DNA of 64,000 nt from JAHFUS01 sp035689115 (GCA_035689115.1 DASSMA010000076.1:62001-126000); one strand, 5' to 3'; positions 22,925-31,946 are shown, numbered from the stretch's first letter. The notes: generated by a model not told the origin, from the letters alone. Numbers and translations are program-made.

Positions 22925-24679
22925 GTGATCCTGGTCGACCTGGAGCGGGTGGCCGTGCGGCGGCCCGACCGGGCGCTGTTCGAGGACCTGTCGCTCACCC
23001 TCGGCACCGGCGACCGGCTGGGCGTGGTCGGGCGCAACGGCACGGGCAAGTCCACCCTCCTGCGCGTGGTTGCCGGCGTGGACGCCCCCGAGGAGGGGGT
23101 CGTGCGGCGAGGCCGGGACGTGCGGGTCGGGTACCTGGCCCAGGACCCGGCGCTGCCGGCGGGCACCGTCCGGGCGGCGGTGGGCGGGCACTGGGAGGCG
23201 GCCGCCATCCTCGAGCGGCTCGGCATGGGCGCGGCCGCCGGCGCCGACGTGGCCACCCTCTCGGGCGGCCAGGCCAAGCGGGTGGCCCTGGCCCGCGTGC
23301 TGGTCGACGAGGTCGACCTGCTCGTCCTCGACGAGCCCACCAACCACCTCGACCTCGACGCCATCGCCTGGCTGGAGGACCGCCTGGCCCGCTTCCGCGG
23401 CGGGCTGGTGGTGGTGACGCACGACCGCCACGTGCTCGACCGGGTCACCACCCGGGTGCTGGAGCTGGACCGGGGGCGGGGGTACGTGCACGACGGCGGC
23501 TACAGCAGCTACCTGGCGGCCGCCGCCGACCGGGTCGAGCAGGAGGCCAGGACCGAGGCGGTGCGCCGCAACCTGGCGCGGGCCGAGCTGGCGTGGCTCC
23601 GGCGGGGGGCGCCGGCCCGCACCCGCAAGCCCAAGGCGCGCATCGCCGCCGCCACCGCGGTGGTGGAGGGCCGCCCGCCCGCGCCCGAGCGGCCCGGCGA
23701 GCTGGCGCTGTCGGGGGGCGGCCGCTGGGGCACCACGCCCCGGCTGGGCGACAAGGTGGTCGAGCTGCACGGTGCCGGCCACCGCTTCGGCGACGGGCCG
23801 TGGCTGTTCCGGGGGGTCGAGCTGGACCTCGGCGCCGGCGACCGCCTCGGCGTGGTGGGGCCCAACGGCGCCGGCAAGTCCACCCTCCTCGACGTGGTGG
23901 CCGGGCGCCTGGCGCCGGCCGCCGGCACCGTCGTCACGGGCCCCACCGTCCGCATCGGCTTCTACGACCAGGCGGGCCGCGACCTCGACCCCGCCGTGCG
24001 AGTCCGCGACGCGGTCGCCGGTGGCCAGCCGCAGCCGACCTGGGACCAGGTACGGCTGATGGAGCGGTTCTGGTTCGACGCCGACGCCCAGTACGCACCG
24101 GTCGGCACCCTCTCGGGCGGCGAGCGCCGGCGCCTCCAGCTGCTGCTCGTGCTCGCTGGCCGGCCCAACGTCCTGCTGCTCGACGAGCCAACCAACGACC
24201 TCGACCTCGACACCCTCCGGGCGCTGGAGGACTTCCTCGAGGACTGGCCGGGCACCGTGCTGGTGGCCAGCCACGACCGGGCCCTGCTGGAGCGCACGGT
24301 GGAGGACGTGCTCGTGCTCGACGGGCACGGCGGCGCCGCCCTGGCGCCGGGCGGCTACGCCGGCTGGGCCGCCGGCCGCCTGGCTCCCTCCCCGGCCCCT
24401 GCCCCTGCACCCGGATCCCGCCGGCCGGCGCCGGCGCCGGCCGCCGCCGCGGTGGGCAAGCCGCGCTCCCCCAGCACCCTGCGCCGGCTGGCCGGCCTGG
24501 CCGATCGGGAGATGGCGGAGGCGGCGGCCGAGCGCGACCGGCTGGCCGCTGCCCTGGCCGGCGGCGCGGCCGACCACGTGGCCCTGGCCGACGTGGCCCG
24601 CCGACTGGCGGGCGCCGAGGAGCGCCTGGCGGCCGCCGAGGAGCGGTGGCTGGCGCTGGTCGAGGAGCTGGGCGAGTAG
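22925..24679 (+). CDS. ABC-F family ATPase, Uup-like
   Basis: A 584-residue soluble protein with two ABC domains and no membrane segment. Domain 1 has GRNGTGKST, LSGGQAKRVALA and VLDEPTNHLDLD. Domain 2 has GPNGAGKST, LSGGERRRLQL and LLDEPTNDLDLD. The linker contains AWLRRGAPARTRKPKARI, the interdomain (P-site tRNA interaction) motif of Uup/EttA-type proteins. A C-terminal helical region (about 505-584, ADREMAEAAAERDRLAAAL) is the coiled-coil extension typical of Uup. ABC-F members act on ribosomes or, for Uup, also on branched DNA intermediates. GTG start 16 bases after the palindrome. Confidence 0.9.
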   Translation: MILVDLERVAVRRPDRALFEDLSLTLGTGDRLGVVGRNGTGKSTLLRVVAGVDAPEEGVVRRGRDVRVGYLAQDPALPAGTVRAAVGGHWEAAAILERLGMGAAAGADVATLSGGQAKRVALARVLVDEVDLLVLDEPTNHLDLDAIAWLEDRLARFRGGLVVVTHDRHVLDRVTTRVLELDRGRGYVHDGGYSSYLAAAADRVEQEARTEAVRRNLARAELAWLRRGAPARTRKPKARIAAATAVVEGRPPAPERPGELALSGGGRWGTTPRLGDKVVELHGAGHRFGDGPWLFRGVELDLGAGDRLGVVGPNGAGKSTLLDVVAGRLAPAAGTVVTGPTVRIGFYDQAGRDLDPAVRVRDAVAGGQPQPTWDQVRLMERFWFDADAQYAPVGTLSGGERRRLQLLLVLAGRPNVLLLDEPTNDLDLDTLRALEDFLEDWPGTVLVASHDRALLERTVEDVLVLDGHGGAALAPGGYAGWAAGRLAPSPAPAPAPGSRRPAPAPAAAAVGKPRSPSTLRRLAGLADREMAEAAAERDRLAAALAGGAADHVALADVARRLAGAEERLAAAEERWLALVEELGE

Positions 24680-25033
24680 ATCCTCCTCCGAGGCTCTCGA
24701 CACCGCAGCAGCCGGATCCCGGCGGCTGGCGCGCCGAGAACGCCGCCCCTGTCGCTCCGAGTCGCCGGCCGGGCGTTTCGTGTGCACTCTTCCCCCGTGG
24801 GTGTGCGTGGATTCACTCAGAAGCGGCCGGCCCGGGGCGCCGCGTACAGGAATACCGTGCGCCCGAGGGGGAACGTCGTATCGAAGCACGCGCCCCGGAT
24901 GTCGGCGCCGCAGAGGGTCGCCCGCAGGTTGGCCCTGTCGAGGACGCGTTCGCCGGCACCCACCCGACAGCCCCGCTGCTCGTCGGACGGCCCGTGCAGG
25001 ACATTTCGCCGCCCTGCCCGTAGGCTTCCGCCG
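24680..25033. other. 354-base intergenic stretch without a convincing gene
   Basis: I see no supported gene. The minus strand carries an open frame (24817-25077) containing RANLRATLCGADIRGACF, which resembles pentapeptide-repeat sequence and could be a remnant. The plus frame feeding into the Dabb gene lacks conserved character. Confidence 0.4.
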
Positions 25034-25327
25034 ATGTTCCGCCACGTCGCCCTGTTCAAGTGGCAGCCGGGCGTCACCGCCGACCAGATCGACGAGGTGC
25101 GGCGGGCGCTGGGTGGGCTGCCGGCGGTGATCGCCGAGCTGCGCGGCTACCGCGTCGGAGCCGACGCCGGCCTGACCGGCGGCAACTGGGACTTCGCGGT
25201 GGTGGCCGACTTCGACGACGAGGCCGGGTGGCGCACCTACACCGACCACCCCGCCCACCAGAAGGTGGGATCCGAGGTGGTGCGCCCGCTGCTGGAGGCC
25301 CGGGCGGCCGTGCAGTACGAGTGCTGA
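25034..25327 (+). CDS. Dabb (stress-responsive alpha/beta-barrel) domain protein
   Basis: A 97-residue protein beginning MFRHVALFKWQPGVTADQID. It has the Dabb features: an opening HVALFKW strand, a helix, ELRGYRVGADAGLTGG, WDFAVVADFDDEAGWRTYTDH and the closing HPAHQKVGSEVVRPLLEARA. Dabb domains dimerise into an alpha/beta barrel; some are enzymes (olivetolic acid cyclase) and most are uncharacterised. It converges with the DksA-type gene, with only four bases between stops. Confidence 0.88.
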   Translation: MFRHVALFKWQPGVTADQIDEVRRALGGLPAVIAELRGYRVGADAGLTGGNWDFAVVADFDDEAGWRTYTDHPAHQKVGSEVVRPLLEARAAVQYEC

Positions 25328-25331
25328 CGGG

Positions 25332-25760
25332 TCAGCCCCGCAGCAGTCCCCGCCCCCGCAGGCCGCCGCCGCTCTTGCAGGTCACGCAGTGGGTGGCCTC
25401 CGGCACCGCCTCCAGGCGGGCGCCGGGGATCGGCTGGCCGCAGCCGGCGCAGCGCCCGTAGGTGCCGGCGGCGACGCGGGCGAGGGCCAGGTCGATGGCG
25501 TCGATGCTGCGCTGGGCCGCCACCGCCAGGGCCAGCACCCGGTCGCGCTCGACGTTGACCCCGTCGGCGTCTCCGAGGTCCTCCTCGTCGGCCGCCTCCA
25601 CCGACGCCGGCTCGGCCGCCAGGTCGGCAGCCGTCGCCCGGAGCTGGTCGAGCCGGGAGGCATAGTCCGCTCGGCGTTCCTCGAGGACGCGACGGTGGAA
25701 GTCGTCGTCGCGGGGCGACTCGTCGGGAGTCGTGCTCTCGGGGACTGCCAGGGCCGACAT
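25332..25760 (-). CDS. DksA/TraR-type zinc-finger protein
   Basis: A 142-residue protein. An acidic N-terminal coiled-coil region (DDDFHRRVLEERRADYASRL, then EEDLGDADGVNVERDRVLAL) precedes a C-terminal zinc finger YGRCAGCGQPIPGARLEAVP ending THCVTCK (C-x2-C, 17 residues, C-x2-C). DksA-type proteins modulate RNA polymerase with ppGpp; many actinobacterial homologues are of unknown role. The ATG at 25758-25760 has GGAGGAG upstream, which decides the start against a longer frame. Confidence 0.87.
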   Translation of the reverse strand: MSALAVPESTTPDESPRDDDFHRRVLEERRADYASRLDQLRATAADLAAEPASVEAADEEDLGDADGVNVERDRVLALAVAAQRSIDAIDLALARVAAGTYGRCAGCGQPIPGARLEAVPEATHCVTCKSGGGLRGRGLLRG

Positions 25761-25934
25761 CGGGGATGCTCCTCCTAAGTGGGACGGCGGGGGCCACGCT
25801 GCCGGTCCGCCGCGAATTGCGCCATAGCCACAACCGCTGCCGTGGCCTCCGGATTCCGGGCGACCACGCACAGTGTTGATCCATGTTCGTCCGGAGGGGG
25901 GTCTCAGTTGAGCCCGCCTGGCGCGAATGGGCTA

Positions 25935-25963
25935 TGGAAAATGTCGGGGTCCACTCCTACGCT
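25935..25963 (+). promoter_or_regulatory. Possible promoter giving a leaderless mRNA
   Basis: TGGAAA (25935-25940), a 17-base spacer and TACGCT (25958-25963, fitting TANNNT) place transcription start at or very near the GTG at 25972. That start lacks a ribosome site, as expected for leaderless translation common in actinobacteria. Confidence 0.35.
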
Positions 25964-25971
25964 TACGTACC

Positions 25972-27615
25972 GTGACCAACAGTGGGCATGCAGGCGCGGG
26001 GGGCCTGCGTCAACTGCTGGACGCCATCGTCTCCATCGGGTCGGACCTCGACCTCGCATCGATGCTGCGCCGCATCGTCGAGGCGGCCGCCTCGCTGGTG
26101 GACGCCCGCTACGCCGCCCTCGGGGTCCTCGACGAGTCGAGGACGCGGCTGGCCGAGTTCATCCCCGTCGGCATCGACGAGGCGACGCGCCGGGCCATCG
26201 GCGGAGCGCCCAAGGGGCTCGGCATCCTGGGTTCGCTCATCACCGACGCCCAACCCCTGCGGCTCGCCCGGCTGAGCGACCATCCCGACAGCGCCGGCTT
26301 CCCTCCCGGCCACCCGCCGATGACGTCGTTCATGGGCGTGCCCGTGCTCGTGCGCAACGAGGTCTTCGGCAACCTCTACCTCGCCGACAAGACCACCGCC
26401 GCCGAGTTCTCCGAGGTCGACGAGGAGCTGGTCGTGGCGCTGGCGGCGGCGGCCGGCGTGGCCATCGCCAACGCCCGGCTCTTCGAGCAGGGCCGCCGGC
26501 GGGAGGCGGCGCTGGTGGGCATGCAGGAGGTCGCCACGCGGTCCCTCGTCGGCCTGCCCGAGCGCGACGTCCTCCAGCTGATCGCCGGCCATGTGCGCCG
26601 GCTGGTGACGGCCGACCTGGCGTTCGTGGCCGTCCCGGTGGAGGGCGCCGAGGCCACGATGGTGGTCGAGGCTGCCGACGGTGAGCGGGCCGAGCGCCTG
26701 TGGGGCCGCGCCTTCCCGGCCGACGACAGCATCGCCGGCCGGGTCGCCGCCGGCGGTCACGCCGTCGCCGTCGACGACCTGGCCGCCGCCGAGGGAACGA
26801 GCGCCGGCACCGCGGCCCTGGCCGGCGCCGGCCCGGGCATCCTCGTGCCGATGTGGTGCGAGGGACGCCCGCTGGGGGTCCTCGCCGCTGTCAAGGACGG
26901 CGGCGCTGCACCGTTCTCGCCCGACGAGGTGGAGCTGGCGTCGTCGTTCTCGGCCCATGTGACCGTGGTGCTGGAGCGCGAGCGGGCCCGGCGCCGGCTG
27001 GAGACGCTGTCGCTGCTCGAGGACGAGGAGCGCATCGCCCGCGACCTCCACGACTCGGTCATCCGGCGCACCTTCTCCGCCGGCCTGCTCCTCCAGGGGG
27101 CGATGCCACGCGTCGTCGAGCCGGAGGCCAGGCGGCGCATCGAGCAGGCCATCCGCGAGCTCGACGCCACCGTCCACCACATCCGCAGCGTGGTGTTCGA
27201 CATGGCGGCGCCCCGGCCCCGCCCGGCCCCGATCCGCTCCGCCGTCCTCGACGCCACCAGGGATGCTTCCTTCGCCCTCGGGTTCGAGCCGCGCGTGGTG
27301 GTGAGCGGGCCACTCGACGCCATGCCGGAGGACGAGGCCGCCGACCTCATCGTCACCCTGCGCGACGTGCTGGCCCAGGTCGCCGGGCACGGCTCGGTCA
27401 CCGCCGTCGAGGTCGAGGTCGCCGTCGACGGCCACTCCCTCCTCCGCGTGCGGGAGGACGGCGCCGCCCTGGAGGACGGCGCCGACGACGGGACGGTGGT
27501 CGAGGCGGCCCGGCGGCGCGCGGAGAAGCACGGCGGCGAGGCGTTCCTGTGGCGCACCTCGGCCGGCGGCGTCTTCGAGTGGTCCGTCCCCGCCGGCGTA
27601 CCCCGGGCGGGGTGA
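25972..27615 (+). CDS. GAF-GAF histidine kinase, DosS/DevS-like, with degenerate ATPase domain
   Basis: A 547-residue soluble sensor protein. GAF domain 1 spans about residues 15-165 (AAASLVDARYAALGVLDE, FMGVPVLVRNEVFGNLYLAD) and GAF 2 about 185-330. A HisKA_3-type dimerisation helix holds the phospho-acceptor His360 in RIARDLHDSVIRRTFSAGLL. The C-terminal ATPase-like domain is eroded: DVLAQVAGHG has Gln469 where the N-box asparagine of DosS-type kinases should be, and VREDGAALED replaces the usual DxGxG. A direct ATP kinase activity is therefore doubtful. No response-regulator gene is adjacent. The GTG start is favoured by the promoter position. Confidence 0.85.
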   Translation: MTNSGHAGAGGLRQLLDAIVSIGSDLDLASMLRRIVEAAASLVDARYAALGVLDESRTRLAEFIPVGIDEATRRAIGGAPKGLGILGSLITDAQPLRLARLSDHPDSAGFPPGHPPMTSFMGVPVLVRNEVFGNLYLADKTTAAEFSEVDEELVVALAAAAGVAIANARLFEQGRRREAALVGMQEVATRSLVGLPERDVLQLIAGHVRRLVTADLAFVAVPVEGAEATMVVEAADGERAERLWGRAFPADDSIAGRVAAGGHAVAVDDLAAAEGTSAGTAALAGAGPGILVPMWCEGRPLGVLAAVKDGGAAPFSPDEVELASSFSAHVTVVLERERARRRLETLSLLEDEERIARDLHDSVIRRTFSAGLLLQGAMPRVVEPEARRRIEQAIRELDATVHHIRSVVFDMAAPRPRPAPIRSAVLDATRDASFALGFEPRVVVSGPLDAMPEDEAADLIVTLRDVLAQVAGHGSVTAVEVEVAVDGHSLLRVREDGAALEDGADDGTVVEAARRRAEKHGGEAFLWRTSAGGVFEWSVPAGVPRAG

Positions 27616-27656
27616 CCACAGCCTTCCGGATGGGCCGTCGATGGCCCCTACGGGCG

Positions 27657-27735
27657 GAGCGGGCCACTTCGCCCTAACCCGCTCGGTGGCAGCCCGTCAG
27701 GGCGAAATGATCAACCGAAGAATGGTCATTGTCCC
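27657..27735 (+). promoter_or_regulatory. Leader region with mutually exclusive hairpins
   Basis: Three inverted repeats overlap upstream of the LPKTG gene: GAGCGGG (27657-27663) with CCCGCTC; TTCGCCCT (27668-27675) with AGGGCGAA (27699-27706); and 27700-27713 with 27723-27735 (AATGATCA against TGGTCATT). The second and third cannot form at once. This could be a regulatory leader or simply a terminator for the kinase gene. Confidence 0.35.
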
Positions 27736-27836
27736 AAGGCGGCCATTCGCCCAATCTCCGCACTGGAGCGCGCAACGGGGCGCGCCGGCGGCCGAATCCG
27801 CGTCCTCCCGTGGTTTCGGCAGACGAGGGGTGGAAC

Positions 27837-30527
27837 TTGAGGAACTTCTTCGGAGCCCGGCGAGCCCGGGGGCTGGCAGTGGCCCTCCTGCTCGCCGGCA
27901 CCGTGCTCGCCGCAGTGGGCGCCACGGCGCCGGCGTCCGGGGTCGACCCCGGCACGCCGGTCGTCACCCCCCAGGAGAGCACGAGCGGCTGCAACGGCGT
28001 CCTCCCGACGCCTGGGAGCGAGAACACCACCAAGCGGCTCGACCCCGACTTCCCGAGCGACTTCAACCCCGGCGGGACCGTCGGCTACATCATCGACTAC
28101 CCGGTCGACCCGTCCGACGTCGCCGGCCGGGCCACCTTCGAGATGACCGACTGCGTGTTCGTCGGCGACAAGGCGGCTGCCCAGTACAAGGTGACCTTCG
28201 TCCCCAACACGACCGACTTCAAGCTCCGGTTCCCGCTGAAGATCGCTCCCGACACGCCGCTGGGCGCCCAGTTCTGCAACTACGCCAAGACCACGGCCGC
28301 GCCCTCGGCGTCCCAGGCGAGCAACCGCAAGGCGGGGCCGGCCTGCTTCACCGTGGGCGGCAGCCTGCGCATCGAGAAGCGCAGCGGCTCGACCACCGGC
28401 CCGCTCCTGGAGTACGCCGGCTTCACCGTGGTGTGCACGCCGCCGGCGCCGGCGCCGGGCGTCACCCAGCAGCCGACGATCATCACCGGCCTCAGCGGCC
28501 AGAGCCAGTCGAACCCCGACGGGACGGTAGGGGCCAGCGGTACGTCGAAGTCCGGCAGCATCGCCATCTCCGGACCGTCGGGCACGCCGTGCACCGTCAC
28601 CGAGACGTCGGCGCCGCCGGGCTACCAGCTCGACCCGACGCCGCGGGCGCTCAGCATCCCGGTGGGCGCGGCCCAGGAGGTGAACGTGTTCGTCAACGTC
28701 CAGCTCGCCGACCTGGTGATCACCAAGACCACCACCGGCGGCTCCGGGACCTTCACGTTCAACGTCGACTGCGAAGGCACAGCCTTCGACCAGCAGACCA
28801 CGATCACGGGCAGCGGCTCGGCCACCGTCACCGGCCTCCCGGCGGGGACCCACTGCACCGTCACCGAGGTGGCCGACCCGCTGTTCACCAGCTCGTCGGT
28901 CCCGAGCGACGGCAAGGTGACGATCGCCCCCGAGGGCACCACGGTGGCATTCACCAACGTCCGCAAGACCGGCTCGCTGGTCATCCAGAAGACCACCAAA
29001 GGCGGGTCCGGCACCTTCACCTTCGACGTCGACTGCGACGGCACGCGCTACACGGTCACCATCACCGGCAGCGGCAGCAAGACCATCGCCGGCATCCCCA
29101 CCGGCACCTCGTGCACGGTGAAGGAGCGGGCCGACGCCCGGTTCACCAGCGAGTCGACGCCGACCGACGGCACGGTGACGATCGCCACCGGGGACAACGT
29201 CGTCGGCTTCGTGAACACCCGCGTCACCGGCACCCTGCTCGTCACCAAGACGGCGGTGGGCGGCACCGGCACGTTCACCTTCCACGTGGACTGCGACGGC
29301 ACCGACTTCGACCAGACACTGACCATCGAGAGCAGCGGCAACGCGTCGGTCAAGGGCATCCCGACCGGGACGTCCTGCACCGTCACCGAGGAGCCCAATC
29401 CGCTCTTCAGCCCGGAGGTGGTGCCGGCCGGCGGCACCGTGGTCATCGCCGAGGGCCTGAACACCGTCGCCTTCACCAACACCCGCAACACCGGGAATCT
29501 GGTGGTGGCCAAGACGGCGGTGGGCGGCACCGGTGACTTCGTGTTCGACGTCGACTGCGACGGCGAGGCGTTCGACACCACCGTCACCATCACCGGTTCG
29601 GGGTCGCAGACGCTGAGCGGCATCCCGACCACCACCTCGTGCACCGTGACGGAGCGGCCGAACGACCTGTTCACGACGGTGTCCACGCCGGCGGACGGCA
29701 CGGTGACGATCGGCGCGACGCCGGTGACGGTGGCCTTCACCAACACCGCCAAGCCCACCGGCATCGCCGTGGACAAGAAGGTCGACGGCGGCGACCACGC
29801 CTCTGCCGGCAGCGCCCTCGTGGTCCACAAGGGCGACACCCTCACCTACACGGCGGTTGTCACCAACACCGGGGCCGTGCCGGTGACGATCGCCTCCCTG
29901 GCCGACAGCCTCCACGCCAACGTGGCGGCATCGTGCACCAAGGGCGTGGGCGACACGCTGGCCCCGGGTGCCTCGTTCAGCTGCACCTACGGGGCCACGG
30001 CCGCCGGCGACGCCGCCAACGTCATCTCGGTGTCTGCCGTCGACGGGCTGGGCCGGCACTCGGAGGCCGCCGACTCGACCTTCGTGAAGGTGATCAACCC
30101 GCTCATCGCCCTCACCAAGACGCCCGACGTGCCGTCCGCGGCGGTGGGCGGCACGGTGACCTTCACCTACGCCGTGACCAACACGGGCGACACGCCGCTG
30201 CACGACGTGGCGGTCAGCGACGACGTCCTCGGCGCCGTCGGGCCCATCGGCGACCTGGCGCCCGGCGCCACGGTGACCCTCACCAAGTCCGAGGTCGCCG
30301 ACGGCACCACGCCGACGCACAACGTGGGCACCGTCGTGGGGACCGACCAGCTCGGGCTGGTGGTCACCGCCTCGGCCGGCGCCGACATCGTCGTCGTGGC
30401 CGCCGAGGTGATCGAGCTGCCGAAGACCGGCGGCCCGATCAGCACGCTGACGCTGCTGGGCCTCGGCCTCCTCACCGCCGGCCTGGTGCTCCTTGGCACC
30501 ACGTGGCGCCGCCGCGAGCTGATCTGA
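27837..30527 (+). CDS. LPKTG-anchored surface protein with DUF5979-type repeats
   Basis: About 896 residues: a signal peptide (RNFFGARRARG, then a long hydrophobic core to about residue 35), a unique N-terminal domain, a degenerate prealbumin/SpaA-like segment (CTVTETSAPPGYQLDP), four about 87-residue repeats (GSLVIQKTTKGGSGTFTF type, each with FDVDCDG and TSCTV cysteines), then two DUF11-like domains. It ends with a sortase signal LPKTGG at residues 861-866, a hydrophobic helix and RRREL. It is probably a covalently wall-linked stalk; a sortase gene is not in the window. The start is TTG 27837 with GAGGGG upstream; an in-frame GTG at 27810 is an alternative. Confidence 0.88.
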   Translation: MRNFFGARRARGLAVALLLAGTVLAAVGATAPASGVDPGTPVVTPQESTSGCNGVLPTPGSENTTKRLDPDFPSDFNPGGTVGYIIDYPVDPSDVAGRATFEMTDCVFVGDKAAAQYKVTFVPNTTDFKLRFPLKIAPDTPLGAQFCNYAKTTAAPSASQASNRKAGPACFTVGGSLRIEKRSGSTTGPLLEYAGFTVVCTPPAPAPGVTQQPTIITGLSGQSQSNPDGTVGASGTSKSGSIAISGPSGTPCTVTETSAPPGYQLDPTPRALSIPVGAAQEVNVFVNVQLADLVITKTTTGGSGTFTFNVDCEGTAFDQQTTITGSGSATVTGLPAGTHCTVTEVADPLFTSSSVPSDGKVTIAPEGTTVAFTNVRKTGSLVIQKTTKGGSGTFTFDVDCDGTRYTVTITGSGSKTIAGIPTGTSCTVKERADARFTSESTPTDGTVTIATGDNVVGFVNTRVTGTLLVTKTAVGGTGTFTFHVDCDGTDFDQTLTIESSGNASVKGIPTGTSCTVTEEPNPLFSPEVVPAGGTVVIAEGLNTVAFTNTRNTGNLVVAKTAVGGTGDFVFDVDCDGEAFDTTVTITGSGSQTLSGIPTTTSCTVTERPNDLFTTVSTPADGTVTIGATPVTVAFTNTAKPTGIAVDKKVDGGDHASAGSALVVHKGDTLTYTAVVTNTGAVPVTIASLADSLHANVAASCTKGVGDTLAPGASFSCTYGATAAGDAANVISVSAVDGLGRHSEAADSTFVKVINPLIALTKTPDVPSAAVGGTVTFTYAVTNTGDTPLHDVAVSDDVLGAVGPIGDLAPGATVTLTKSEVADGTTPTHNVGTVVGTDQLGLVVTASAGADIVVVAAEVIELPKTGGPISTLTLLGLGLLTAGLVLLGTTWRRRELI
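28704..29756 (+). repeat. Four tandem coding repeats of about 87 codons
   Basis: The units begin LADLVITK, TGSLVIQK, TGTLLVTK and TGNLVVAK, and each ends VAFTN or VGFVN plus a short linker. Paired cysteines are conserved in all four units, suggesting one disulfide per domain. Confidence 0.85.
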
Positions 30528-30668
30528 TGGTTCGCTCCGCGCCGTCCTGGCGCTCCGCTCACTGTCGCCGGCGCCCTGGCGGGCGCGACGGCGACGCCCA
30601 GCGACCATCCACACGCCTCGGGAGCCGCCATCCCGGCGGCTGAGCAAGGAGCCCTGGAGGGAACGGGA

Positions 30669-30692
30669 GGGGGCGCCGCCGCCGGCGCCCCC
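30669..30692 (+). terminator. GC hairpin downstream of the LPKTG gene
   Basis: Perfect 9-base arms GGGGGCGCC and GGCGCCCCC enclose a 6-base loop and are followed by TT. It lies about 140 bases after the stop and 100 bases before the next gene, as expected of a terminator without a long T-tract. Confidence 0.55.
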
Positions 30693-30793
30693 TTCCGGCG
30701 CGTGTAACGGCCGGCCGGCGGCGGGAGACGGGAGAGGCACACACGCCTCGTTCGTGAGCGGCTCCGCTCAGAACCCTTTCCGGGAGGAACCCA

Positions 30794-31897
30794 ATGGCCT
30801 TGTTCCGTCGCGCCCTCGCCCTGGCCGCCGTCGTCGCCGCACCGGTGGCCGGCGCCGCCCTGCCCGCCGGTGCCGCCGGCCCGTCACCCGGCGCGGTCTA
30901 CCTGCTCTCGAACCAGGTCGCCGGCAACAGCGTCCTCGCCTACAGCCGGGCCGCCGACGGCACGCTCACGCCGGCCGGCAGCGTCGCCACCGGCGGGACC
31001 GGGACCGGGGGCGGCCTCGGCTCGCAGGGCGCCGTCGTGCTCGACGAGGACGGCACCCACCTCTACGCCGTCAACGCCGGCAGCAACACCGTCACCTCCT
31101 TCCGGGTCGCCGACGGCGGGCTGGAGCGCCTCGACGTGGTGCCGTCGGGCGGCACCATGCCCACCAGCCTCACCGTGCACGGCGGCCTGCTGTACGTCCT
31201 CGACGCCGGCGGCCCCGGCGCCATCTCCGGGTTCACCGTGGACGACGGCCACCTGGCGCCGCTGGCCGGCTCCACCCGCCCGCTGAGCGGGACGGCCACC
31301 GCCCCCGCCCAGGTGTCGTTCACGCCCGACGGCACGAGGCTGCTGGTCACCGAGCGGGCGACACAGCGCATCGACGTCTACACCGTGGGCGCCGGCGGGC
31401 TGGCCACCGGTCCGAACGTCGCTCCCTCGGCCGGCCCGACGCCGTTCGGGTTCGGCTTCGACAACAAGGGCCACGCCATCGTGTCCGAGGCGTTCGGCGG
31501 CGCCGCCGACGCCAGCGCCGTGTCGTCCTACGCGGTCACCGGTGGCGGCCTCGAGACGGTGAGCGCCTCGGTGCCGACGACGGAGACGGCGGCCTGCTGG
31601 ATCGCCGTCACCAACAACGGCAAGTTCGCCTACGCCGGCAACGCCGGCACCAACTCGGTCACCGGCTACCGGGTCGCCCCCGACGGGTCGCTGGCCGTCC
31701 TCGACGCCGACGGCAAGACGGCTTCGGCGGCGGCCGGCGTGACCGACCTGGCCCTCAGCCGCAACAGCCGCTTCCTGTACGGCCGCCTGTCGAACCGGAC
31801 CGTCGGGGTGTGGGCCGTCGCCGCCGACGGGTCCCTCGCCGACCTCGGCCCGGTGCCCGGCCTGCCGGCCGGCGCCGCCGGTATCGCCGCCGCCTGA
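30794..31897 (+). CDS. Secreted beta-propeller protein, lactonase-like
   Basis: A 367-residue protein with a signal peptide (MALFRRALALAAVV, cleavage near LPAGAAG) and a seven-bladed-propeller pattern of the 6-phosphogluconolactonase/YVTN group: GAVYLLSNQVAGNSVLAYSR, GTHLYAVNAGSNTVTSFRV, GTRLLVTERATQRIDVYTV, GKFAYAGNAGTNSVTGYRV and SRFLYGRLSNRTVGVW. The DGTHLYAVNAGSNT-type blade turns are typical of this group. A lactonase activity cannot be confirmed; many secreted members have no assigned substrate. A good ribosome site (GGGAGGAA) precedes the ATG. Confidence 0.85.
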   Translation: MALFRRALALAAVVAAPVAGAALPAGAAGPSPGAVYLLSNQVAGNSVLAYSRAADGTLTPAGSVATGGTGTGGGLGSQGAVVLDEDGTHLYAVNAGSNTVTSFRVADGGLERLDVVPSGGTMPTSLTVHGGLLYVLDAGGPGAISGFTVDDGHLAPLAGSTRPLSGTATAPAQVSFTPDGTRLLVTERATQRIDVYTVGAGGLATGPNVAPSAGPTPFGFGFDNKGHAIVSEAFGGAADASAVSSYAVTGGGLETVSASVPTTETAACWIAVTNNGKFAYAGNAGTNSVTGYRVAPDGSLAVLDADGKTASAAAGVTDLALSRNSRFLYGRLSNRTVGVWAVAADGSLADLGPVPGLPAGAAGIAAA

Positions 31898-31910
31898 CGC
31901 CGGGGGGGCA

Positions 31911-31946
31911 CCGGAAGGGCCGGCCCCATGGGGCCGGCCCTTCCGG
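31911..31946 (+). terminator. Strong hairpin downstream of the propeller gene
   Basis: Perfect 17-base arms (31911-31927 and 31930-31946, reading CCGGAAGGGCCGGCCCC and complement) around AT. It begins 13 bases after the stop, making it a convincing intrinsic terminator or processing site separating this gene from the next operon. Confidence 0.75.

Noticed and set aside
24817..25077. Minus-strand open frame with pentapeptide-like RANLRATLCGADIRGACF
   Set aside because: Only about three pentapeptide-like turns, overlaps the start of the Dabb gene, and no ribosome site. At most a remnant.
27616..27836. Possible c-di-GMP riboswitch upstream of the LPKTG protein
   Set aside because: A GGDEF-EAL gene is in the window, but the conserved GEMM core bases are not found in this leader. 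Only generic alternative hairpins remain.
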